From: Deltaproteobacteria bacterium
GTDB taxonomy: Bacteria; Desulfobacterota; Desulfobacteria; Desulfobacterales; ETH-SRB1
NCBI GenBank assembly: GCA_030611115.1
Contig: JAUWQK010000011.1
Span: 1-12,030 of the forward strand
Length of the DNA: 12,030 nt
Reading direction: 5' to 3'
Position numbers and translations under genes: made by a program. A model generated the notes under the pieces. It did not search any database. It worked only from the letters and a program-made list of their open reading frames with translations, and was not told the DNA's origin. Positions 1-5,828 of the stretch are shown here, piece after piece (position 1 is the first letter of the stretch; each line of letters opens with the position of its first letter).

Positions 1-117
1 CATTTAAAGCAAAAACCAACAAGATACAATTCAAAATTAATATACTACCTAAAATTTTATTTTTCACAGCTCAATCTGAAAAATATTGCGAATAATTTGA
101 AAAATTATGAAAACTGA
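1..117 (+). CDS. Possible C-terminal end of an unidentified ORF (partial)
   Basis: The first reading frame is open from the left edge of the window for 38 codons and ends at TGA 115-117. The peptide is rich in Lys, Asn and Tyr, as expected of AT-rich DNA, and shows no motif I recognise. An ATG at 107-109 in another frame overlaps its stop, an arrangement typical of coupled genes. That is the main reason to list it. Open frames of this length arise by chance, so the call is weak. Confidence 0.18.
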   Translation, partial: HLKQKPTRYNSKLIYYLKFYFSQLNLKNIANNLKNYEN

Positions 118-160
118 CCACACCAGTTCCGGTTGAGCCAAAAAAGAGAAAGAATATAAT

Positions 161-415
161 TTGCTATTTGAAGAATTTAAGAAAGCTCTAAAAAAAGGGA
201 AATCAAAAACCTTCGCTGATGATACAATTAAAACTAGAAAAACCATTGCTAAAAGAATAGAAAGAACGATTAATGCGATTACAGGTCGCAAACAAAATAA
301 AAACTCTATATTCCGAGATAAAGTATGCAAGCATTTCGATACCGCTTTCAGGCCTATAAGTCTTAATAAGATAGCCTATACACCAGACACCGATATTGAA
401 TGGTTTCTGGGATAA
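161..415 (+). CDS. Hypothetical Lys/Arg-rich small protein, possibly a broken gene
   Basis: This frame encodes up to 84 residues from a TTG codon and ends at TAA 413-415. The product is strongly basic and probably helical in its first half, with runs of Lys, Arg and Thr. It ends in a more ordinary, Pro- and Asp-containing segment (PDTDIEWFL). I do not recognise the family. There is no ATG inside the frame and no clear ribosome binding site at TTG 161. An ATG at 107-109 lies in the same frame but is separated by an in-frame TGA at 134-136, so this may be the remainder of a gene of about 102 codons broken by a nonsense change. It sits in AT-rich DNA on the accessory side of the integrase. The antisense frame is hydrophobic only because it mirrors Lys codons. 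Confidence 0.35.
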   Translation: MLFEEFKKALKKGKSKTFADDTIKTRKTIAKRIERTINAITGRKQNKNSIFRDKVCKHFDTAFRPISLNKIAYTPDTDIEWFLG

Positions 416-526
416 ATCGCACTGTATTTATTTAAGATTTCCAACCTCAACAAATATCTATTTCTCCATATCTTATCGTCCAAAGCGTCCAAATATAGCT
501 AAACCCAAAGTATAAATTTTCAGCAA

Positions 527-545
527 TATGACACCTTTTGTCATA
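527..545. repeat. 19-bp palindrome, copy 1 of 3
   Basis: TATGACACCTTTTGTCATA is a perfect 7-bp inverted repeat (TATGACA/TGTCATA) around CCTTT. It aligns without gaps to 633-651 and 654-672, with consensus YAYGACRYYWTTYGTCRYA. Symmetry, length and multiple copies fit a binding site for a dimeric DNA-binding protein such as an element repressor. Confidence 0.6.
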
Positions 546-632
546 ATAACTCTACTATTTATCGTACCCTGCTTTGTAAAAAGTAACTATTAACTTTTAA
601 AAAGAAGGATGTCAGTCAGTAAAAAAATACAA

Positions 633-672
633 TACGACGCTATTTGTCGCAGCCACGACGTCTTTCGTCGTA
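633..672. repeat. 19-bp palindromes, copies 2 and 3, spaced 21 bp
   Basis: Copy 2 (633-651) reads TACGACGCTATTTGTCGCA and copy 3 (654-672) reads CACGACGTCTTTCGTCGTA. Their starts are 21 bp apart, about two helical turns, so bound dimers would lie on the same face of the DNA. Copy 3 has a perfect 6-bp stem (ACGACG/CGTCGT). Copy 1 lies 106 bp upstream. The cluster is 70-110 bp before the excisionase-like gene and is likely an operator or recombination arm-site array. Confidence 0.6.
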
Positions 673-743
673 CCTATCCAGTTAAGAGATGTAACAAGAC
701 AATTAAAGCCCAAACTGGAACCAAAACGAAAGACTAATTGACA

Positions 744-941
744 ATGGCTGGCGAAAAAAATATCATGACCCCCAAGGAAACAGCTCAGTATCTGCGAAAG
801 AGCCTTAGTTGGATCTATAAAAACGCAGAAACCCTGGGCGGTAGGAGGCTCGGAGGTTCTCTATTTTTCCCAGTAAAGGAGGATCTCTATGAGCGTATAT
901 TTTGTAAAAGGAAAGGGGTGGAGGTACGACTTCACCAGTAA
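744..941 (+). CDS. Excisionase-like HTH DNA-binding protein (AlpA/HTH_17 type)
   Basis: This is a 65-residue protein whose body reads as a single winged helix-turn-helix of the excisionase/AlpA kind. The segment MTPKETAQYLRKS-LSWIYKNA is the helix-turn-helix, followed by the usual RRLGGSLFFPVKEDLYE wing and last helix. Such proteins bend DNA at att sites to direct excision, or act as regulators, and commonly precede an integrase gene. The frame is closed by TAA at 735-737. ATG 744 is chosen; TTG 738 and ATG 765 (which begins exactly at the domain) are alternatives, and none has a strong ribosome binding site. The last 53 bases overlap the integrase start, suggesting coupled expression. Its role as an excisionase rather than a transcription factor is inferred from context. 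Confidence 0.75.
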   Translation: MAGEKNIMTPKETAQYLRKSLSWIYKNAETLGGRRLGGSLFFPVKEDLYERIFCKRKGVEVRLHQ

Positions 942-2139
942 AGGAATCAGGAATACAGAAGCCTGGTTCAAAACCAAAACCAAGGCCAAACAGGCCGAAG
1001 CAAGAAAACGAGAGGAGGTGAAAAATCCACAACCGGAGCAGAAAATCCCAACCGACATGGACTTCTTGATGTTGGTTAATAAAAGGCTGGATTATGTGAA
1101 GAGTTACAATTCAGATAGTCATTTTAAAGACGTGCTTTATCATGCAAAAAGATGGATCAAGGAATGGAATGGCCTCATTTGCAGCGAAATTTCGCACGAT
1201 ATAATTGAGGCATATATGATCAACCGTTCTAAGGTCTCAGCTATTGTTGCCAACAAGGAGCTCCAATATCTAAGGGCTTTGTTTAATTACGGCATTAAGC
1301 GAAAATCAATAACATCTAATCCGACCGATCAAATAGAATTTCTGCCTATCGAAAAACGGAAAAAGTATATTCCTTCCAAGGATGATGTCCTCAAAGTCAT
1401 TTCCGTGGCAAACCCTGATACACAACATTACCTATGGACCATACTGTTAACCGCAGGTAGAATTAGCGAAATAAACACCATCACTTGGGACGATGTATCG
1501 TTTGCGGAACGTCATGTTACGCTCTGGACAAGGAAAAGAAAGGGCGGAAACCGGGAACCGCGAGAAATCCCAATGGTGCAAATGCTTCACGATATTCTTT
1601 CAAACCGAAAGAGCCAGCAGAATAACAGCATGCCTTGGGTGTTTTGGCACCGCTATTGGAGCCGAACACAGAACAAATGGCTACAAGGCCCATATGCTGA
1701 TCGGAAAAAGATTATGAAATCGCTTTGCCACAAAGCAGGTGTAAAATATTTCCGATATCACGCTTTACGCCATTTAACAGCATCAATCCTTGACGATATC
1801 GGTATTCCCATAGGTATTATACAACGCATTCTTGGACATCAAAACCGTCGCACTACTGAAATATACCTGCATTCGATTGGCGAGGCTGAACGTGCTGCAA
1901 TGAATAAGCTGCAAAGCGTTGATTTATTTTCAAATGGGTTTGTTGTTGACGATAAAGCTCCAACGAACATGCATGGATCATTCTGGCAGCGAAAAGTGGT
2001 TCGGCCTCCATATGAAGCATTAAAAAAGGACATTAAACAATTGGGGTATATTGGTACAGGGCGAAAATATGGTGTTAGCGACAATGCAGTCAGGAAATGG
2101 TTGAAATATTACGAAAATAGTCCTGAGGCATCGAGTTGA
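889..2139 (+). CDS. int: Tyrosine-type site-specific integrase with C-terminal HTH extension
   Basis: A 416-residue tyrosine recombinase that would integrate and excise the element through a covalent phosphotyrosine intermediate. Residues 1-50 form a short basic arm-binding-type region, and about 55-150 is the SAM-like core-binding domain. The catalytic domain spans about 160-345, with Arg191 (TAGRISE), HxxR at His291-Arg294, His317 (LGHQ) and nucleophile Tyr326 (EIYLH) all present; a Lys in the TRKRKGG hairpin (about 216-218) is the likely catalytic lysine. Unusually, residues about 368-408 add a second HTH module containing GYIGTGRKYGVSDNAVRKW, a motif I associate with phage HNH endonucleases. 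ATG 889 has an excellent Shine-Dalgarno (AAAGGAGG, 875-882) and lies inside the upstream HTH gene. The gene ends 100 bases from the tRNA-Asn 3' end, pointing at it, as expected for a tRNA-integrating element. Confidence 0.95.
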   Translation: MSVYFVKGKGWRYDFTSKGIRNTEAWFKTKTKAKQAEARKREEVKNPQPEQKIPTDMDFLMLVNKRLDYVKSYNSDSHFKDVLYHAKRWIKEWNGLICSEISHDIIEAYMINRSKVSAIVANKELQYLRALFNYGIKRKSITSNPTDQIEFLPIEKRKKYIPSKDDVLKVISVANPDTQHYLWTILLTAGRISEINTITWDDVSFAERHVTLWTRKRKGGNREPREIPMVQMLHDILSNRKSQQNNSMPWVFWHRYWSRTQNKWLQGPYADRKKIMKSLCHKAGVKYFRYHALRHLTASILDDIGIPIGIIQRILGHQNRRTTEIYLHSIGEAERAAMNKLQSVDLFSNGFVVDDKAPTNMHGSFWQRKVVRPPYEALKKDIKQLGYIGTGRKYGVSDNAVRKWLKYYENSPEASS

Positions 2140-2156
2140 GGGGATAGTATGAAATC

Positions 2157-2194
2157 ATGTGAAATAAATTTTTCTCACATAATTTCTCACACGA
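2157..2194. repeat. Short direct and inverted repeats between integrase and tRNA-Asn
   Basis: TTTCTCACA occurs at 2171-2179 and again at 2183-2191, a 12-bp period. The inverted form ATGTGA lies at 2157-2162, facing TCACAT at 2175-2180. The cluster sits just after the integrase stop and within about 80 bases of the tRNA 3' end, where integrase arm-type sites are often found. The function is inferred from position only. Confidence 0.35.
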
Positions 2195-2197
2195 ACT

Positions 2198-2232
2198 AAA
2201 AAAGGGATTAACCTGATTTGGCTAACCCCTTT
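2198..2232 (-). terminator. Rho-independent terminator of tRNA-Asn
   Basis: Read on the minus strand, AAGGGGTTAGCC (2220-2231) pairs with GGTTAATCCCTT (2202-2213) across a 6-base loop, with two G-U wobbles, and runs into six U residues (complement of 2198-2203). It begins 8 bases past the encoded CCA of the tRNA. The plus strand could also fold and might stop integrase transcription, but its T tract is interrupted. If the element is inserted at the tRNA 3' end, this terminator is supplied by the element. Confidence 0.8.
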
Positions 2233-2239
2233 ATTTGTT

Positions 2240-2315
2240 TGGCTCCCCAGCACGGACTCGAACCGCGGACTTAGTGGTTAACAGCCACTCGCTCTGCCAA
2301 CTGAGCTACTGGGGA
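2240..2315 (-). tRNA. tRNA-Asn(GUU)
   Basis: The minus strand folds into a full cloverleaf: acceptor TCCCCAG/CTGGGGA, D stem GCTC/GAGC, anticodon stem AGTGG/CCACT with loop CTGTTAA (anticodon GTT, Asn), and T stem CGCGG/CCGTG with TTCGAGT loop. The discriminator base is G and CCA is encoded (complement of 2240-2242); the body without CCA is 73 nt, 2243-2315. The gene is intact although its 3' end adjoins the integrase region, so any integration at this site has restored the tRNA sequence. It lies 85 bases downstream of aspS on the same strand and has its own promoter and terminator. Confidence 0.97.
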
Positions 2316-2336
2316 TAATTTAATTTAAAACGTATT

Positions 2337-2364
2337 TATCTACTAAAAATCTGATTGAAGTCAA
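2337..2364 (-). promoter_or_regulatory. Candidate sigma-70-type promoter of tRNA-Asn
   Basis: On the minus strand TTGACT (complement of 2359-2364) is followed after 16 bases by TAGATA (complement of 2337-2342). This puts the transcription start about 15 bases before the mature tRNA 5' end, a normal distance for a tRNA gene. It suggests transcription independent of aspS. Confidence 0.55.
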
Positions 2365-2400
2365 GTAAAATATTTGTCTTTTTTAGGAAATTGCAAAATC

Positions 2401-4182
2401 TCAATTTAGGTTTAGTTTTAACGAAAGCTCGTCGAGTTGAGCCTTGCTCGTTTCTGCAGGTGCATTTGTGAGAAGGCATGCGGCCTTCTGGGTTTTTGGA
2501 AACGCAATAACATCACGTATAGAAGGCTGTCCGCAAAGAATCATAACCAGCCTGTCAAAGCCGAATGCAATGCCTCCGTGGGGGGGAGCTCCTGAATCAA
2601 GTGCTGAAAGAAGAAACCCGAACTTATTTTCATAGGTCTCACGTGACATGCCAAGTGATTCAAACAGCTTTTCCTGTTGATCCTTTTTATGGATACGTAT
2701 GCTCCCGCCACCAATTTCCGAACCGTTTAAAACAAGATCATAAGCCCTGGATCTTACGGCAAGAGGGTCATCTTTCAAAAGTTCTAAATCTTCTTCAAGG
2801 GGAGCTGTAAAAGGATGATGCAATGCCTGAAGCCTTTTTTCTGTTTCATCGTATTCAAGCAAAGGGAAATCAGTAACCCATACAAAACTGAATTCATTTT
2901 TGTCTATCATGCCCAGCTTTTTCCCGAGATGGTTTCTAAGATACCCCAAAGCTTCATTTGTAACCTTTGGTTGATCAGCAACAAAAAAAACAAGGTCGCC
3001 GGATTCCATTTCCAGGCGCTTGGCCAAAGCTTTTTTTTCTTCTTCTGTAAAAAATTTTGACAGGGGAGACTGCCATGTATCTTCCTTGACTTTTATCCAG
3101 GCAAGTCCTTTTGCTCTGTAAACGGAAACGAATTCAGTAAGATCATCGATTTCTTTCCGTGAAAAATATGAGCAGCCTTTTGCATTCAGCGCTTTGACTA
3201 TTCCACCTTTTTTAACAACGCTGGAGAAAACCTTGAACCCGGATTTTTCAACGATATCCGATACGTCTTTAAGTTCAAGGTCAAAGCGCATATCCGGTCT
3301 GTCAAGGCCGAAGCGGCTGACCGAATCTTTGTATGAAAGATGTAAAAACGGGGGCTTGATCTCTATCCCAAGAACATCATTAAAAATTTCTTTCATCATG
3401 CCTTCAGTTATATCCATGATATCGTTTTCGCCGATAAATGACATCTCCATATCTATTTGGGTAAATTCAGGCTGGCGGTCCGCCCTCAGGTCTTCGTCTC
3501 TGAAACAGCGAACTATCTGATAATAGCGGTCAAGCCCTGAAATCATCAAGAGTTGTTTAAAAAGCTGGGGTGATTGAGGCAGGGCATAAAACAGGCCAGG
3601 ATTAACTCTGCTGGGGACAAGATAGTCTCTTGCGCCTTCAGGGGTGCTGCGCGTTAATACAGGTGTTTCAATTTCAAGAAACCCGAGTTTGTCAAGATAG
3701 TTCCTGACTGATGCGGCAGCCTTGTGACGCATAATTAGATTTTTTTGCATTTGTGGACGTCTGAGATCAATATGACGATATTTGAGCCGTACTGTTTCCG
3801 ACACATCAATTTTATCTTCGATTAAAAAAGCAGGTGTTTTAGCTGCATTTAAAATTTTAAGTTCAACGACCGTAATTTCTATCTCTCCGGTTTTCAGGTT
3901 TGTATTGGTCATTCCTTCAGGCCTTGGATCAACAATTCCACGCACACCAATTACATATTCATTCCTGATTGCATGAGCCTTTTCGTGAACCTTTTTATTT
4001 TTCTTGGGATTAAAGACAACCTGGGTTAGGCCTTCCCTGTCCCGCAAGTCAATAAATATGACTCCTCCGTGGTCTCTTCGGCGCTGAACCCACCCCATAA
4101 GCACAACTTCCTTGCCGATCGAGGATGCATCAAGTTCACAGCAGTTGTGTGTTCTCCTCATTTCTCCAAGCATATCTGACAA
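2401..4182 (-). CDS. aspS: Aspartate-tRNA ligase, probably non-discriminating (Asp/Asn)
   Basis: A cytoplasmic class II aminoacyl-tRNA synthetase (593 residues from the chosen start) that activates Asp with ATP and transfers it to tRNA. The OB-fold anticodon domain is at about 15-105. The catalytic core has motif 2 FRDEDLRADRQPEFTQ at about 227-242 and motif 3 GIAFGFDRLVMIL at about 537-549, with the bacterial GAD insertion at about 300-420. The anticodon-domain loop reads RRRDHGG; this His corresponds to His31 of Pseudomonas aeruginosa AspRS, associated with relaxed Asp/Asn tRNA specificity, where E. coli has Leu. TTG 4182 is chosen because AAAGGAG (complement of 4191-4197) sits 8 bases upstream. 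A TTG at 4200 overlaps that site; ATG 4173 and ATG 4161 lack a well-placed one, though 4161 matches the family N-terminus. hisS is 222 bases upstream on the same strand. Confidence 0.96.
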   Translation of the reverse strand: MSDMLGEMRRTHNCCELDASSIGKEVVLMGWVQRRRDHGGVIFIDLRDREGLTQVVFNPKKNKKVHEKAHAIRNEYVIGVRGIVDPRPEGMTNTNLKTGEIEITVVELKILNAAKTPAFLIEDKIDVSETVRLKYRHIDLRRPQMQKNLIMRHKAAASVRNYLDKLGFLEIETPVLTRSTPEGARDYLVPSRVNPGLFYALPQSPQLFKQLLMISGLDRYYQIVRCFRDEDLRADRQPEFTQIDMEMSFIGENDIMDITEGMMKEIFNDVLGIEIKPPFLHLSYKDSVSRFGLDRPDMRFDLELKDVSDIVEKSGFKVFSSVVKKGGIVKALNAKGCSYFSRKEIDDLTEFVSVYRAKGLAWIKVKEDTWQSPLSKFFTEEEKKALAKRLEMESGDLVFFVADQPKVTNEALGYLRNHLGKKLGMIDKNEFSFVWVTDFPLLEYDETEKRLQALHHPFTAPLEEDLELLKDDPLAVRSRAYDLVLNGSEIGGGSIRIHKKDQQEKLFESLGMSRETYENKFGFLLSALDSGAPPHGGIAFGFDRLVMILCGQPSIRDVIAFPKTQKAACLLTNAPAETSKAQLDELSLKLNLN

Positions 4183-4218
4183 TGCATTTACTCCTTTCAA
4201 ATTTTATAATCGTAATAG

Positions 4219-4397
4219 TTCACCACGGATTTTCACGGAATGACACTGAATTATAGTAACTGTTCAGGTTGTTAGGTTCACAGTTCACGGTTGGTTGCCT
4301 CATTCAATTTTCATCGCTCTCTAACCGTGAACCTGGGTAGTTACACTTACTCATTGTTTACAATTTTCAGTGAAACTCCGTGTCGTTCCGTGGTGAA
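4219..4397. repeat. Nested inverted-repeat element filling the hisS-aspS gap
   Basis: The outer arms are 32 bp each, 4219-4250 and 4366-4397. They match in 25 of 32 positions when one is reversed and include an 11-bp perfect end, TTCACCACGGA. Inside lies a second inverted pair: 4256-4292 and 4323-4344 share GTAACT, CAGGTT and TTCACGGTT blocks. The centre (4293-4322) is the loop. The left inner arm contains tandem GGTTCA-type units of 7-8 bases that recur at 5660-5702, 6618-6658, 6721-6754 and near 7582. It has no coding capacity. The layout resembles a small palindromic or MITE-like intergenic element. In a hisS-aspS transcript it would form a very long hairpin. Confidence 0.7.
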
Positions 4398-4404
4398 TTT
4401 TTAT

Positions 4405-5661
4405 TTATAATCTAATTTCCGCTTTCACTTTTTCTACTAAACTTTCTATAGGAATTGAGATCTGTTTTTTAGTTGTCATGTTCCTGAGAATAACTGATCC
4501 TTCTTCAAGTTCATTGTCTCCTACAATAAGCACATATGAGGCCTTAAGCCTGTCTGCACGTTTCATATGGCTTTTCAGGCTTCTATTGCTCAAATCCATT
4601 TCAGGCCGAATTCCTTTAAGACCAAAATTGCAGCTCCATTCAAAAGCTAAAGGCCTGCTTTTTTCCCCAAGTGCAGCTATATAAATATCAGGCTTTTGCG
4701 TAAAGTCTTTATTCCTGAGTCCTGTTATTTCTGCCAGCCTGTCAATGCCTATTGCAAAGCCGGTTGCGGGCTGATCAGGTCCTCCTAAAGCCTTTACCAG
4801 ACCATCATAACGTCCGCCACCGGCAACAGCATTTTGGGCGCCTAATAAACCTGTCTGAATTTCAAAAGTAGTGCGGGTATAATAGTCCAGACCTCTTACC
4901 AGGTATTTGTCGATTACAAATGGAATTTTAACTTTTTCAAGCGCATATTTAACTGTTTCGAAGTGTTGGCTGCATTCGGGACATAAATAATCTATTATAG
5001 CGGGAGCACCAACCATAGCCTCACGGCATGAAGAACTTTTGCAGTCAAGCACCCTTAGAGGATTTTTTTTGCTTCTTCTAAGACAATCCTGGCATAATTT
5101 TTCTGTTGCAGATGAAAGAAAAGCGGAAAGAGCTTTCTTAAAATTTAAACGGCATTTGGGGCAACCCAATGAGTTTATGTGGGGTTTTGCGTCCGTTACT
5201 TCAAGCATGGAAAAAAGTTTCACAGCCAGAAAAATAAGCTGCGCATCAATAAATGGCGAATCCATACCAAACACTTCGGCATTGATCTGATAAAATTGCC
5301 TGTACCTTCCTTTTTGGGGTCTTTCTCTGCGAAACATCGGCCCGATGCTATAAAATTTCTGCACAGAATCCTTTGCATACATTTTATGCTGAATATATGA
5401 ACGAACAACAGATGCTGTGGCTTCCGGCCGCAGTGTAATAAGATCTCCCTTTCTGTCCGGGAAGGTATACATTTCTTTTTCTACAATATCGGTATCCTCT
5501 CCAATGCTCCTTGCAAAAAGCTCAGTACGTTCCAGAATCGGCAGTCGGATTTCCTTAAATCCAAAATCCTCAAAAAGTGAGCGGGCAGTCTTTTCTATCT
5601 TTTGCCAGAGCTCAACTTCTCCAGGAAGAATATCTTTGAATCCTCTAATTAATTGAATCAT
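4405..5661 (-). CDS. hisS: Histidine-tRNA ligase
   Basis: A 418-residue class II synthetase that charges tRNA-His, acting as a cytoplasmic homodimer. The N-terminus MIQLIRGFKDILP is the family start and supports ATG 5661. Motif 2 lies at about 110-131 (FRRERPQKGRYRQFYQ), the histidine-binding loops LVRGLDYYTRT at 254-264 and AGGGRYDGL at 280-288, and motif 3 at about 300-309 (TGFAIGIDRL). The C-terminal anticodon domain starts at about 325. Cysteine pairs at 167/170, 190/193, 207/212 and 227/230 form the insertion seen in many bacterial HisRS. The start codon abuts a dispersed repeat (5660-5702), and no good Shine-Dalgarno is visible, so initiation may be weak or depend on the repeat. It is upstream of aspS on the same strand and divergent from panB. 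Confidence 0.98.
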   Translation of the reverse strand: MIQLIRGFKDILPGEVELWQKIEKTARSLFEDFGFKEIRLPILERTELFARSIGEDTDIVEKEMYTFPDRKGDLITLRPEATASVVRSYIQHKMYAKDSVQKFYSIGPMFRRERPQKGRYRQFYQINAEVFGMDSPFIDAQLIFLAVKLFSMLEVTDAKPHINSLGCPKCRLNFKKALSAFLSSATEKLCQDCLRRSKKNPLRVLDCKSSSCREAMVGAPAIIDYLCPECSQHFETVKYALEKVKIPFVIDKYLVRGLDYYTRTTFEIQTGLLGAQNAVAGGGRYDGLVKALGGPDQPATGFAIGIDRLAEITGLRNKDFTQKPDIYIAALGEKSRPLAFEWSCNFGLKGIRPEMDLSNRSLKSHMKRADRLKASYVLIVGDNELEEGSVILRNMTTKKQISIPIESLVEKVKAEIRL

Positions 5662-5702
5662 TATAGTAACTACTCAGGTTGTCAGGTTCACGGTTCACGG
5701 TT
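5660..5702. repeat. Dispersed GGTTCA-type repeat at the hisS start
   Basis: This 43-bp stretch matches 4250-4292 at 39 of 43 positions in the same orientation, 1.4 kb away on the other side of hisS. It contains GGTTCAC-GGTTCAC-GGTT heptamer units. Its left end overlaps the hisS ATG, so it supplies the last 41 bases of the hisS leader. No matching inverted arm is seen nearby, so this looks like half of the 4219-4397 element. Confidence 0.7.
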
Positions 5703-5721
5703 ACTAATTTATAAACTTATT

Positions 5722-5751
5722 TTTGTATCCTAATATACTCTATTAAGTCAA
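5722..5751 (-). promoter_or_regulatory. Candidate hisS promoter
   Basis: On the minus strand TTGACT (complement of 5746-5751) is followed after 18 bases by TACAAA (complement of 5722-5727). Transcription would begin about 55 bases before the hisS ATG and pass through the dispersed repeat. The -10 hexamer is only a moderate match. Confidence 0.4.
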
Positions 5752-5765
5752 TATTAATATTTTTC

Positions 5766-5794
5766 TTGACATGATATGTTTAAATTTATAAAAA
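5766..5794 (+). promoter_or_regulatory. Candidate panB promoter
   Basis: A consensus -35 TTGACA at 5766-5771 is followed by an AT-rich stretch offering TATAAA (5787-5792, 15-base spacing) or TAAAAA (5789-5794, 17-base spacing) as the -10. It is back to back with the hisS promoter, which ends 14 bases away. The panB ATG is 35-40 bases downstream. Confidence 0.5.
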
Positions 5795-5828
5795 TTGTGT
5801 AAAAATAATAAGTTAAGAGGATAATACC

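Larger units (their letters stand above)
416..743. other. Gene-free regulatory-looking region upstream of excisionase/integrase
   Basis: No convincing gene lies here. The region holds a short direct repeat (CGTCCAAA at 477-484 and 486-493), three copies of a 19-bp imperfect palindrome (listed separately) and a GTCAGTCAGT run at 611-620. I could not place a confident -35/-10 pair. By position it should hold the promoter and operators of the excisionase-integrase pair, and possibly recombinase arm sites; that is inference. Confidence 0.5.

Noticed and set aside
134..136. In-frame TGA considered as a selenocysteine codon
   Set aside because: No stable hairpin directly follows the TGA, it lies nine codons after a poorly supported start, and no Sec protein family matches.
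64..330. Minus-strand hydrophobic ORF resembling a membrane protein
   Set aside because: It is the antisense image of Lys-rich codons (AAA read as TTT) of the plus-strand frame and has no ribosome binding site.
527..672. Palindromes considered as a CRISPR array
   Set aside because: There are only three copies with irregular spacing (87 and 2 bases between units) and no cas genes.
4255..4260. TATAAT on the minus strand in the 4250-4292 repeat as an aspS promoter
   Set aside because: There is no acceptable -35 at 16-18 bases, and the same TATAAT in the 5660-5702 copy runs into the hisS start codon, so it is a property of the repeat.
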